Shown here: positions 19,297 to 27,975 of the stretch, piece after piece
Layout: each line of letters opens with the position of its first letter
Position numbering within the stretch: the stretch's first letter is position 1
Assembly: GCF_019710745.1 (NCBI RefSeq)
Contig: NZ_JAHKJW010000006.1
Span: 149,683-213,682 of the forward strand
Direction: 5' to 3'
Source of the DNA: Streptomyces beigongshangae
GTDB taxonomy: Bacteria; Actinomycetota; Actinomycetes; Streptomycetales; Streptomycetaceae
DNA length: 64,000 bases
The notes under the pieces: model-generated
Database searches by the model: none
What the model was told of the DNA's origin: nothing
Seen by the model: only the letters and a program-made list of their open reading frames with translations
Program-made: the position numbers and the translations under genes

Positions 19297-20472
19297 ATGA
19301 CCATGTCATCCGGCGCGACGCACGTGGGGACCGAGGCCCGTCACGACCGGCCGAGCATCACCGAACTGCGCCTCTCCTCCTTCGCCGCACACCGCGGTGC
19401 CGCCTTCCCGCTCGGCCCCCTCAGCCTGTTCTGCGGGCCCAGCGGGAGCGGCAAGTCCAGTGTCCTGCGGGCGTACGAGGCACTGGCCCGGCTCGGCGGC
19501 GGCGCCGGGCTCGCCGAGGTGTTCCCGGACCCGGGTGCCTGCGTGCCCGAGCGGGCCCGGCCCGACAGCGGGCGGCGGCGCGGCTTCCGCATCGGCTGCA
19601 CGGCGGACGGGCCCGAGGGCCCCGTACGGCTCGACGTCGCCGTACAGGCCGAACCGGAACTGCGCATCGCGGGCGAGCGGCTGACGGCCGGCGGACTCAC
19701 GCTGCTGGAGACGGCCCTGCGCGATCCGGCCCGGCCCACGGTGCAGGCGGCCTGGCACACGGCGGGGGCGTCCCCGGTGACGAGGGCGCCGTTTCCCGAC
19801 GACCGGCTGGGCACCGCGCTGCTGCCCCTGCGCGTCGCGGGCAGGACGGACGGCCAGTGCCGCGTCATCGCCGCCGCGGAGCAGATGGTGGTCGCCCTGC
19901 GGTCGGTCTTCGCCTGCGATCCGCTGCCCCGCTCCATGCGCGGTGCCGTACCGCTCGGCGCGGGCCGCCTGCTGCGCGGCTGCGGCAACCTCGCCGAGGT
20001 GCTCCTGCGTACGCGCGCCGAGTGCGGACGGCGTCACGGACTGCTGGTGGAGGCGGTGCGGGCAGGCTGCGCGGGCCCGGTCCGCGACGTGCTGGCGGAG
20101 AGCGCGACCGGCGGGGCGGGCAGGACGGTCCGGGCGCTGCTCGACCGGGGCGACGGACCGCGGACACCGCTCGGGCGGCTCGGGGACGGGGAGTTGCGGT
20201 ACCTCGCGCTGGCCCTGGTGCTGCTGACCGGCCCCGGCGTGCTGGACGTCGACCCGGCGGGGGAGGTGCCCGCGGCGCTGCAGACCCTCACCGTGCTCGC
20301 CGACGGCTTCGACCGCGACCTGGACGTACGGCAGCGGGACGAACTCGTGCGGCTGGCGGCGCGCATGTGCGAACGCGGGCACGTCCGGCTGGTCGCGGCC
20401 GCCGGCGACGCGTCCTGGGCGGCGGAGGTGGACGGGGTGACGGTGGTAGACCTGGGCCGTGACCGAACTTGA
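19297..20472 (+). CDS. AAA/ABC-type ATP-binding protein
   Basis: A 391-residue protein with a Walker A motif GPSGSGKSS at residues 47-55 after an N-terminal beta region (ITELRLSSFAAHRGAAFPLG), like RecF/SMC-type or AAA_21 ATPases. Near residue 306, LGDGELRYLALALVLL resembles the ABC signature and following helix. A Walker B is less clear (VLDVD). The coiled-coil arms of SMC proteins are absent. It overlaps the MazG-like gene by 14 nt, so both are probably made together. Function unknown; DNA or nucleotide metabolism is suggested by the partner. Confidence 0.75.
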   Translation: MTMSSGATHVGTEARHDRPSITELRLSSFAAHRGAAFPLGPLSLFCGPSGSGKSSVLRAYEALARLGGGAGLAEVFPDPGACVPERARPDSGRRRGFRIGCTADGPEGPVRLDVAVQAEPELRIAGERLTAGGLTLLETALRDPARPTVQAAWHTAGASPVTRAPFPDDRLGTALLPLRVAGRTDGQCRVIAAAEQMVVALRSVFACDPLPRSMRGAVPLGAGRLLRGCGNLAEVLLRTRAECGRRHGLLVEAVRAGCAGPVRDVLAESATGGAGRTVRALLDRGDGPRTPLGRLGDGELRYLALALVLLTGPGVLDVDPAGEVPAALQTLTVLADGFDRDLDVRQRDELVRLAARMCERGHVRLVAAAGDASWAAEVDGVTVVDLGRDRT

Positions 20473-20812
20473 CCTGGCGACCCTGCAGCGGAGGCTGACC
20501 GCGTTCGCCGCGGCGCGGAACTGGCAGCCGTACCACACGCCCAAGAACCTCGTCGCCGCGCTCAGCGTGGAGGCATCCGAACTCCTGGAGATCTTCCAGT
20601 GGCTGACGCCCGAGGAGTCGGCCCGGGTGATGGACGACCCGGAGAAGGCGCCCCGCGTGGCGGACGAAGTGGCGGACGTGCTGGCGTACTTGCTGCAACT
20701 GTGCGAGGTGCTCGGCGTCGATCCCCTGGCGGCGCTGGACGCGAAGATGAACCGGAACGAGGAAAGGTTTCCTGCGGCTCCTGCGGCTCCGGTGATTCCG
20801 ACGGGGGAGTGA
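20459..20812 (+). CDS. MazG-like nucleotide pyrophosphohydrolase
   Basis: A 117-residue all-alpha NTP pyrophosphatase of the MazG/RS21-C6 type, which hydrolyses (d)NTPs to monophosphates and can clean non-canonical nucleotides. The metal-binding pattern is visible as EASELLEIFQWL and, 25 residues on, DEVADVLAYLLQL. Start GTG 20459 lies within the end of the ATPase gene. The last 15 residues are Ala/Pro-rich. Confidence 0.87.
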   Translation: MTELDLATLQRRLTAFAAARNWQPYHTPKNLVAALSVEASELLEIFQWLTPEESARVMDDPEKAPRVADEVADVLAYLLQLCEVLGVDPLAALDAKMNRNEERFPAAPAAPVIPTGE

Positions 20813-20915
20813 AGGGGGCGCGGCAGCCGGCTCGTCCGCCGCCGTCGGCTGCGTCGAACTGCGCCGGCTCCCGCGCGGTACCCGAGAACCTGAGAAAAGG
20901 GACCAATCACTCCGA

Positions 20916-20950
20916 TTGTCACCCTGTGTAGTTATCGATCTATATAAATT
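20916..20950 (+). promoter_or_regulatory. A+T-rich promoter region
   Basis: TTGTCA (20916-20921) is followed after 17-19 nt by TCTATA/TATATA in a 30-bp A+T-rich block, which stands out sharply against the surrounding DNA. It most likely drives the gene at 21077; the leader would be over 100 nt. Confidence 0.45.
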
Positions 20951-21076
20951 CGATTACGTGTCCGCAGATTTCGGACTTCCTCTGGCTTTTCGTCCCGGCT
21001 TACTTCACTCTGGGTAGTGGCAGGTGGAGTTCGGGCAGGCGTGTGCACAACGCGTCGGAACAGACGGGGACAGCGC

Positions 21077-21538
21077 ATGGATGCGATGCGGCTCATCGGC
21101 GCGAGCAGGTGCGCCCTGATGCGGAGCGGCGACGCCTCCGAGACCATGGGCGAGGCGTGGCAGGCGTCGGCCCTCGCCCAGGCGATAGGCAGTCGGCTGG
21201 CGGTGTCGGGGCCGCCCGAGTTGCGGGGCGAGGCGCTGGGGCTGACGGAGCTGGCGGGCCGGGGGTGCGGGATCCTGGGCGCGCCCGTGCACGACGTCGG
21301 CAGCCTGCGGGCCGCGCAGCTCACCGGGCTCGGCGACGCGGGAGAGGCGCTGCTCCAGCTCGGGGGACTGCTCGCCGAGGTCGGCATAGCCCTGGTCGGT
21401 GTGGCGTGCGCCGCGGAGGACGAGGCGACGTACTGGCAGTGCATGGAGGCGATCGACGCGGCGGACGAGTCGCGCGACCGGGTGCTGGAGATGCTGCGAA
21501 GACTCGCCGTGCGGGACCAGCGGGCGGCGGCGGGATAG
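21077..21538 (+). CDS. DUF6099 family protein
   Basis: A 153-residue, mostly helical protein found widely in Streptomyces (MRLIGASRCALMRSGDASET, QASALAQAIGSRLAVSG, EALLQLGGLLAEVGIALVGV). No catalytic motif, signal peptide or clear membrane helix is visible. Start ATG 21077 follows GGGGA at 6 nt. Function unknown. Confidence 0.7.
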   Translation: MDAMRLIGASRCALMRSGDASETMGEAWQASALAQAIGSRLAVSGPPELRGEALGLTELAGRGCGILGAPVHDVGSLRAAQLTGLGDAGEALLQLGGLLAEVGIALVGVACAAEDEATYWQCMEAIDAADESRDRVLEMLRRLAVRDQRAAAG

Positions 21539-21652
21539 GGAGCCCCGGCAGTGACGAGGGGGTGCGGGCCGACCGGTGGAACCGGGAACCCGGCGGGGAC
21601 CGCCGACGGCACCGGTGGCCCCCGCCGACGGCGGACCGTGCAGGATGGATGC

Positions 21653-22573
21653 ATGGATCTTCGCATCTTCACCGAGCCCCAGCAGGGGGCCACCTACGAC
21701 ACCCTCCTCACCGTGGCGAAGGCCACCGAGGACCTCGGCTTCGACGCCTTCTTCCGCTCCGACCACTATCTCCGCATGGGCTCCGGGGACGGCCTCCCGG
21801 GCCCGACGGACGCCTGGATCACCCTCGCCGGACTCGCCCGGGAGACCAAGCGGATCCGGCTCGGCACGCTGATGACCGCCGGGACGTTCCGCCTCCCCGG
21901 CGTCCTGGCGATCCAGGTCGCCCAGGTCGACCGGATGTCCGGCGGCCGGGTGGAACTGGGCCTCGGTGCGGGCTGGTTCGAGGAGGAGCACAAGGCGTAC
22001 GGCATCCCGTTCCCGAAGGAGAAGTTCGCCCGCCTGGAGGAGCAGCTCGCGATCGTCACCGGTCTGTGGGGGACCGCGCCCGGCGAGACCTTCAGCTACG
22101 ACGGCACCCACTACCAGCTCACCGACTCGCCCGCGCTGCCCAAGCCCGCGCAGTCCAGGGTGCCGGTGCTCATCGGCGGGCACGGCGCGTCCCGTACACC
22201 GCGGCTCGCGGGCCGGTACGCCGACGAGTTCAACATGCCGTTCGCGTCGGTCGACGACAGCGAGCGCCAGTTCGGCCGGGTGCGGGCCGCCGCGGAGCAG
22301 GCCGGCCGCAAGGCCACCGACCTCGTCTACTCGAACGCGCTCGTCGCCTGCGTGGGCAAGGACGACGCGGAGGTGGCCCGCCGCGCGGCCGCGATCGGCC
22401 GTGAGGTGGAGGAGCTGAAGGCCAACGGTCTCGCGGGCTCCCCGGCCGAGGTCGTCGACCGGATCGGGCGCTTCGCGCAGATCGGCTCCCAGCGGATCTA
22501 CCTCCAGATCCTCGACCTCGACGACCTGGACCACCTGGACCTCATCTCCTCCCAGGTCCAGTCCCAGCTCTGA
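21653..22573 (+). CDS. LLM-class F420-dependent oxidoreductase
   Basis: A 306-residue luciferase-like TIM barrel. Evident features are LGFDAFFRSDHYLRMG, KRIRLGTLMTAGTFRLPGVL, VDRMSGGRVELGLGAGWFEE and VPVLIGGHGASRTPRLAGRY, the F420-binding TIGR03560-like subgroup of actinobacteria. It probably carries out a coenzyme F420-linked redox reaction; the substrate is unknown. Start ATG 21653 follows AGGA (21642-21645). The C-terminus is acidic and rich in Asp-Leu repeats. Confidence 0.85.
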   Translation: MDLRIFTEPQQGATYDTLLTVAKATEDLGFDAFFRSDHYLRMGSGDGLPGPTDAWITLAGLARETKRIRLGTLMTAGTFRLPGVLAIQVAQVDRMSGGRVELGLGAGWFEEEHKAYGIPFPKEKFARLEEQLAIVTGLWGTAPGETFSYDGTHYQLTDSPALPKPAQSRVPVLIGGHGASRTPRLAGRYADEFNMPFASVDDSERQFGRVRAAAEQAGRKATDLVYSNALVACVGKDDAEVARRAAAIGREVEELKANGLAGSPAEVVDRIGRFAQIGSQRIYLQILDLDDLDHLDLISSQVQSQL

Positions 22574-22665
22574 GGAACACGGCCAGGAAGGGACGCGGGG
22601 CGCGGGGCGTGGACGGCCCGCGCCCCGCTCCCGGGCGGCCCGATCCCAGGCGGGAAAAATGCCTG

Positions 22666-22691
22666 CGTACGGCGAAGACGTTCGCTGTACG
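22666..22691. promoter_or_regulatory. Near-perfect palindrome upstream of hen1
   Basis: CGTACGGCGAA (22666-22676) and TTCGCTGTACG (22681-22691) form an inverted repeat with one mismatch and a 4-nt centre, about 60 bp before the hen1 start. It is a good operator candidate for the RNA repair operon. Confidence 0.5.
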
Positions 22692-22752
22692 TTGGGCGGG
22701 CGCGCCGACACGGTACGTTCCCGCAGCTCAGAAGACGTTTCGAGGCAGACCA

Positions 22753-24327
22753 GTGTTCCTCACGATCAGTACCACCGGCGCTCCCGAGCACCCTGCGACC
22801 GACCTCGGCCACCTGCTGCACAAGCACCCCGACAACGCGCAGGCGTTCTCCACCTCCTACGGCACGGCGCACGTCCTCTACCCCGAGGCGAGCGCGGAGC
22901 GCTGCACGGCGGCGCTGCTCCTGGAGGTCGACGCGGTGGCGCTGGTCCGGCGCGGCAAGGGCAAGGGCCGTGGCGGAGCACCGGACGCGGCCCTCGCCCA
23001 GTACGTCAACGACCGCCCGTACGCCGCCTCCTCCCTGCTCGCCGTGGCGCTGAGCAGCGTGTTCTCCAGCGCGATGAAGGGAGTCTGCCGGACGAGGCCG
23101 GAGCTGCCCGGGCGCCCGCTGCCCCTGCGCATCGAGGTGCCCGCCCTGCCGGCCCGCGGTGGCGCCGATCTCGTCCGCGCGCTCTTCGAACCGCTCGGCT
23201 GGACGGTGGACGCGGAACCCGTGCCGCTGGACACCGCCTTCCCGGACTGGGGCGACTCCCGGTACGTACGCCTCGTACTGGAGGGTGAGCAGCGCATCGC
23301 CGACGCGTTGCGGCACCTGTACGTCCTCCTGCCGGTGCTCGACGACGCCAAGCACTACTGGGTCTCCTCCGACGAGGTGGACAAGCTGCTGCGGGCCGGG
23401 GAGGGCTGGCTGCCGGACCACCCGGAGCAGAAGCTGATCACCAGCCGCTATCTGTCGCGCCGTTGGTCGCTGACCCGGCAGGCCATGGAGCGGCTGGAAC
23501 TCGTACGGCTCGCCGAGACGGACGACAGCGCGGTCGAGGAGATCGACAACGCGGTCGAGGAGGTCGAGGAGGTCGAGGAGGTCGAGGAGGCCGAAGGGGC
23601 CGAGCGGACGGGCACCGACGACGGGCGGACGGACGCCGCAGAGGAGCCGGTACCGCTCGCCGTCCGGCGCCGGGAGGCGATCGTCGCCGTTCTGCGGGAC
23701 GCCGGCGCCGCCCGGGTGCTCGACCTCGGCTGCGGGCAGGGCCAGTTGGTGCAGGCGCTGCTGAAGGACGTGCGCTTCACCGAGATCGTCGGGGTCGACG
23801 TGTCGATGCGGGCGCTCGCCGTCGCCTCGCGGCGGCTCAAGCTGGACCGCATGGGGGAGCGGCAGGCCGGCCGCGTCCGGCTCGTCCAGGGGTCGCTGGC
23901 GTACACCGACAAGCGGCTCAAGGGGTACGACGCCGCGGTGCTCAGCGAGGTCGTCGAACACCTCGACCTGCCGCGGCTGCCCGCCCTGGAGTACGCGGTG
24001 TTCGGTGCCGCGCGCCCCAGGACGGTGATCGTGACGACGCCGAACGTCGAGTACAACGTCCGCTGGGGGACTCTCCCGGCCGGTCATGTCCGGCACAGCG
24101 ACCACCGGTTCGAGTGGACGCGCGAGGAGTTCGGGAACTGGGCGGGCACGGTGGCCGGACGGCACGGGTACGGCGTGGAGTTCGTACCGGTCGGGCCCGA
24201 CGACCCCGAGGTGGGGCCACCGACCCAGATGGCCGTCTTCACGCTGGGCACCGGCACCGGCACCGATACCGGCACGTCCGCCACGACCACGACCGCCCGG
24301 AACACGAAGGAGGAGAAGGCCGCATGA
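22753..24327 (+). CDS. hen1: Hen1: 3'-terminal RNA ribose 2'-O-methyltransferase
   Basis: A 524-residue bacterial Hen1, which methylates the 2'-OH at the broken RNA end before ligation so that the repaired RNA resists a second cut. The N-terminal Pnkp-activating/ligase-partner domain (FLTISTTGAPEHPATDLGHL, RYLSRRWSLTRQAMERL) is followed by an acidic linker encoded by GAGGTCGAG repeats at 23560-23595, then a SAM methyltransferase (VLDLGCGQGQLVQALL) with the Hen1 metal-binding site in EVVEHLDLPRL and HSDHRFEW. Start GTG 22753 follows GAGG. Its ATGA stop/start overlap with pnkp shows a coupled operon. Confidence 0.95.
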   Translation: MFLTISTTGAPEHPATDLGHLLHKHPDNAQAFSTSYGTAHVLYPEASAERCTAALLLEVDAVALVRRGKGKGRGGAPDAALAQYVNDRPYAASSLLAVALSSVFSSAMKGVCRTRPELPGRPLPLRIEVPALPARGGADLVRALFEPLGWTVDAEPVPLDTAFPDWGDSRYVRLVLEGEQRIADALRHLYVLLPVLDDAKHYWVSSDEVDKLLRAGEGWLPDHPEQKLITSRYLSRRWSLTRQAMERLELVRLAETDDSAVEEIDNAVEEVEEVEEVEEAEGAERTGTDDGRTDAAEEPVPLAVRRREAIVAVLRDAGAARVLDLGCGQGQLVQALLKDVRFTEIVGVDVSMRALAVASRRLKLDRMGERQAGRVRLVQGSLAYTDKRLKGYDAAVLSEVVEHLDLPRLPALEYAVFGAARPRTVIVTTPNVEYNVRWGTLPAGHVRHSDHRFEWTREEFGNWAGTVAGRHGYGVEFVPVGPDDPEVGPPTQMAVFTLGTGTGTDTGTSATTTTARNTKEEKAA

Positions 24328-26987
24328 CCGAGTCCGAGTCCGAGAACGAGTCCGGGACCGGGACTGACACCGGCACCGGCACCGGGAGCCGGGTGCGTAC
24401 GCTGCCCGTCACCGACCTCTCCCTCGTCGTGCTGATCGGCGCGTCGGGATCGGGCAAGTCCACCTTCGCCCGCAAGCACTTCAGGCCGACCGAGGTGATC
24501 TCGTCGGACTTCTGCCGGGGCCTCGTCGCCGACGACGAGAACGACCAGAGCGCCAGCGGCGACGCCTTCGACGTCCTGCACTACATCGCGGGCAAGCGGC
24601 TCGCGGCGGGCCGGCGCACCGTCGTGGACGCCACCAACGTGCAGCAGGAGAGCCGCAGGCAACTGGTCGAGCTGGCCAGGAAGCACGACGTCCTGCCCAT
24701 CGCCGTCGTGCTCGACGTGCCCGAGGAGGTGTGCGCCGCGCGCAACGCCGCGCGCGCCGACCGCGCCGACATGCCGCGCCGGGTCGTCCGGCGGCACATC
24801 CGCGAGCTGCGGCGCTCCCTGCGGGGACTGGAGCGCGAGGGCTTCCGGAAGGTGCACGTCCTGCGGGGCGCGGAGGAGGCCGAGGCCGCCGAGGTCCGCA
24901 CCGAGAAGCGGTACAACGACCTGACCCACCTCACCGGGCCGTTCGACATCATCGGCGACGTCCACGGCTGCTCCTCCGAACTGGAGTCGCTGCTGGGCAA
25001 GCTGGGCTACGCGGACGGCGTGCACCCCGCAGGGCGTACGGCCGTGTTCGTCGGCGACCTCGTCGACCGCGGCCCCGACTCCCCGGGCGTCCTGCGCCGG
25101 GTGATGTCCATGGTCGCCTCGGGCGACGCCCTGTGCGTGCCGGGCAACCACGAGAACAAGTACGGCCGCCACCTCAAGGGCCGTAAGGTCCGGCACACCC
25201 ACGGCCTCGCCGAGACCGTCGAGCAGATGGCGGGCGAGAGCGAGGAGTTCAGGCAGCGGGTGCGGGAGTTCATCGACGGGCTCGTCAGCCACTACGTCCT
25301 GGACGGCGGCAGACTCGTCGTCTGCCACGCGGGACTGCCCGAGAAGTACCACGGCCGTACGTCGGGCCGGGTGCGCTCGCACGCGCTGTACGGCGAGACC
25401 ACCGGCGAGACCGACGAGTTCGGGCTGCCGGTGCGCTACCCGTGGGCCGAGGACTACCGGGGCCGGGCGGCGGTCGTCTACGGCCACACCCCCGTGCCGG
25501 AGGCCACCTGGCTGAACAACACCATCTGCCTGGACACCGGGGCCGTGTTCGGCGGCAAGCTCACCGCGCTGCGCTATCCGGAACGCGAACTGGTCGACGT
25601 ACCGGCCGAGCGGGTCTGGTACGAACCGGTCAGGCCGCTGGCCTCCGAGGCGCCGGGCGGGCACGAGGGGCGGCCCCTGGACCTCGCGGACGTGCACGGC
25701 CGCCGGGTCGTCGAGACCCGGCACGCGGGGCGCGTCTCCGTGCGCGAGGAGAACGCGGCCGCGGCCCTGGAGGTCATGAGCCGCTTCGCCGTGGACCCGC
25801 GGCTGATGCCGTACCTGCCGCCGACCATGGCACCCACCGCGACCTCGCGGGTGGACACCCGCGGCGGAGCCGCTGACGAACTCTTCCTGGAGCACCCGGC
25901 CGAAGCCTTCGAGCAGTACCGGGCGGACGGGGTCGCGCGGGTCGTGTGCGAGGAGAAGCACATGGGGTCGCGGGCGGTGGCACTGGTGTGCCGGGACGAA
26001 GGGACGGCACGGGACCGGTTCGGGGCGGCGGGGGTGACCGGCGCGCTGTACACCCGTACCGGGCGTCCCTTCTTCCCGGACTCCTCCCCGGACTCCTCCC
26101 CGGAGTCGGCGGAGGGCTCCGCCGAGGGTGTCTCCCTCACCGAGCGGATACTCGGGCGGGTCCGGGACGCCGTCACGGAGGCCGGGCTGTGGGAGGAGCT
26201 GGGGACGGACTGGGTGCTGCTCGACGCCGAGCTGCTGCCCTGGTCGCTGAAGGCGTCCGGACTGCTGCGCTCGCAGTACGCCGCGGTGGGCGCCGCGGCC
26301 GGGGCGGTGTTCCCGGGGGCGCTGGCCGCCCTGGAGGGAGCGGCGGCGCGTGGCGTCGACGTGGGGGACCTGCTGGTCAGGCAGCGGGAGCGGGCCGCCG
26401 ACGCGGCCGCCTTCACCGACGCGTACCGGCGGTACTGCTGGCCCACGTCCGGTCTGGAGGGGGTGCGGCTCGCGCCCTTCCAGATACTCGCCGTCCAGGG
26501 GCGGAGCCTGGCGGGCGTGCCGCACGACGAGCAGCTCGCGCTGATCGACCGGCTGGTGACGGCCGACGCGTCGGGGCTGCTGGCGACCACCCGGCGCCTC
26601 TACGTCGACACGGGCGACCCGGACTCGGTGCGGGCCGGCGTCGACTGGTGGCTGGAGATGACCGGGCGCGGGGGAGAGGGCATGGTGGTCAAGCCGCTCG
26701 GGGCGCTGGTGCGCTCGGCGCAGGGGCGGCTGGTGCAGCCAGGCATCAAGTGCCGGGGCCGGGAGTACCTGCGGATCATCTACGGGCCGGAGTACACCCG
26801 CCCCGAGAACCTGGACCGCCTGCGGAGCCGCTCCCTGAACCACAAGCGCTCGCTGGCCCTTCGCGAGTACGCCCTGGGCCTGGAGGCCCTGGACCGGCTC
26901 GCGGACGGGGAGCCGCTGTGGCGGGTGCACGAGGCGGTGTTCGGGGTGCTGGCCCTGGAGTCCGAACCGGTGGATCCCCGGCTGTAG
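24324..26987 (+). CDS. pnkp: Pnkp: polynucleotide kinase-phosphatase-ligase
   Basis: An 887-residue three-domain RNA end-healing and sealing enzyme. Residues 39-47 (GASGSGKST) are the 5'-kinase P-loop. Residues 211-277 carry the metallophosphatase motifs GDVHGC, GDLVDRGPDS and GNHENKY for 3'-phosphate removal. The C-terminal ligase-adenylyltransferase has its AMP-accepting Lys545 in EEKHMGSRAV. With Hen1 it repairs RNA, for instance tRNA, cut by ribotoxins. A Glu/Ser and Gly/Thr-rich stretch of about 25 residues precedes the kinase. A serine/proline repeat (DSSPDSSPE) sits in the ligase domain near 26080-26110 and may be a flexible loop. Confidence 0.96.
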   Translation: MTESESENESGTGTDTGTGTGSRVRTLPVTDLSLVVLIGASGSGKSTFARKHFRPTEVISSDFCRGLVADDENDQSASGDAFDVLHYIAGKRLAAGRRTVVDATNVQQESRRQLVELARKHDVLPIAVVLDVPEEVCAARNAARADRADMPRRVVRRHIRELRRSLRGLEREGFRKVHVLRGAEEAEAAEVRTEKRYNDLTHLTGPFDIIGDVHGCSSELESLLGKLGYADGVHPAGRTAVFVGDLVDRGPDSPGVLRRVMSMVASGDALCVPGNHENKYGRHLKGRKVRHTHGLAETVEQMAGESEEFRQRVREFIDGLVSHYVLDGGRLVVCHAGLPEKYHGRTSGRVRSHALYGETTGETDEFGLPVRYPWAEDYRGRAAVVYGHTPVPEATWLNNTICLDTGAVFGGKLTALRYPERELVDVPAERVWYEPVRPLASEAPGGHEGRPLDLADVHGRRVVETRHAGRVSVREENAAAALEVMSRFAVDPRLMPYLPPTMAPTATSRVDTRGGAADELFLEHPAEAFEQYRADGVARVVCEEKHMGSRAVALVCRDEGTARDRFGAAGVTGALYTRTGRPFFPDSSPDSSPESAEGSAEGVSLTERILGRVRDAVTEAGLWEELGTDWVLLDAELLPWSLKASGLLRSQYAAVGAAAGAVFPGALAALEGAAARGVDVGDLLVRQRERAADAAAFTDAYRRYCWPTSGLEGVRLAPFQILAVQGRSLAGVPHDEQLALIDRLVTADASGLLATTRRLYVDTGDPDSVRAGVDWWLEMTGRGGEGMVVKPLGALVRSAQGRLVQPGIKCRGREYLRIIYGPEYTRPENLDRLRSRSLNHKRSLALREYALGLEALDRLADGEPLWRVHEAVFGVLALESEPVDPRL

Positions 26988-26996
26988 GGGGTTCGC

Positions 26997-27031
26997 CCCC
27001 GGGCGGGCCGGCCCGGCCGGCCCGTCCGGGG
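26997..27031. terminator. Terminator after pnkp
   Basis: A 15-bp stem with one G-T pair joins 26997-27011 and 27017-27031 around a 5-nt loop, directly after the pnkp stop and before the convergent gene ending at 27079. It can serve both strands. Confidence 0.75.
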
Positions 27032-27078
27032 CACCTCCCACCCGCAACCCCTCACCCGCAGCCCTTCACCCGCACCCC

Positions 27079-27975
27079 TCACCCCACCAGCCGCAGCCGC
27101 CGCCCGCACACCCCCACCCGCACCGCCTGTCCCCAGGTGAGTTCCAGCGCGTCCCCCTCCATCCCGTCCCCGAACGCGATGAGCCGTTCCGATTCGACCG
27201 TGAGGGTGAGCCGGGACCTGGCGGACAGTGTCCCGGCGACCCGGGACGTCCCGGTGGCGGGAGAGGGCCACGCCTCGCGGACGAACCACACCAGCCGGTC
27301 CTCCGTGGGCAGGGGCAGGGGCAAGGACCCGCCCCGGCCCTCCCACACCGACCGGATCCACCCGGTCGCCCCCGTCCCCGTCCCCACCAGGACCCCGGAC
27401 GAGGCCTGGGCCTCGACGGCGGCCCCGTCGTCGAGCTCCAGCCGGTACCGGGCCGTCTGGTGCCCGGCCGCGCCCAGGTAGATCTCGTTCAGGGCGAGCA
27501 ACCGCTGCGTGTCGTCGGCCACCGCCTCGACCATGGTGAGTTCGTCCGTACCGGTGCCGGCGGCGAGGGCCGCGCGCAGCAGTCCGCCCGCGTCCGCCGG
27601 CCGGTGGCGGACCAGCACACCCGGGTTGCGGCCCGGGTCCGAGTCGATGCCCACCACCGGCTGTCCGTCGAGGTACTTGGCCACGTTCGCGACCAGCCCG
27701 TCCTGGCCGACCACGGCCACCACGTCCTCCGGCGCGAACAGGAACCGGTCCAGATCGGCCCGCTCGACCCGGCTCTGCCGCCACGTCAGCGGGATCGCGG
27801 AGGTCACGTCCGCCAGTGCGCGCCGGGTGCGGTGGTGGCGTTCGGCGACCTCCCCGATGTCCCGGCCGCGGGAGGAGAGGAAGAAGGCGGCCTGTCCGTG
27901 CGTGCCGTGGTGGGCCACCAGTTCCTCGTACTCCGTGGTGCGGTGCACGATCACGACCCGCGGGGCGAGGCTCAT
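27079..27975 (-). CDS. NAD kinase-like protein with altered GGDGT motif
   Basis: A 298-residue protein of the NAD kinase/diacylglycerol kinase fold. The family motif GGDGT is replaced by GQDGL at residues 90-94, so the catalytic Asp is kept but the flanking glycine and threonine are not. The short NE motif (ALNEIYLG, 161-168) and a counterpart of the second glycine-rich motif (GTGTGATGW, 198-206) are present. It may bind NAD or another nucleotide rather than act as a housekeeping NAD kinase. It overlaps the SPFH gene by 4 nt (ATGA), so the two are coupled. Confidence 0.75.
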   Translation of the reverse strand: MSLAPRVVIVHRTTEYEELVAHHGTHGQAAFFLSSRGRDIGEVAERHHRTRRALADVTSAIPLTWRQSRVERADLDRFLFAPEDVVAVVGQDGLVANVAKYLDGQPVVGIDSDPGRNPGVLVRHRPADAGGLLRAALAAGTGTDELTMVEAVADDTQRLLALNEIYLGAAGHQTARYRLELDDGAAVEAQASSGVLVGTGTGATGWIRSVWEGRGGSLPLPLPTEDRLVWFVREAWPSPATGTSRVAGTLSARSRLTLTVESERLIAFGDGMEGDALELTWGQAVRVGVCGRRLRLVG

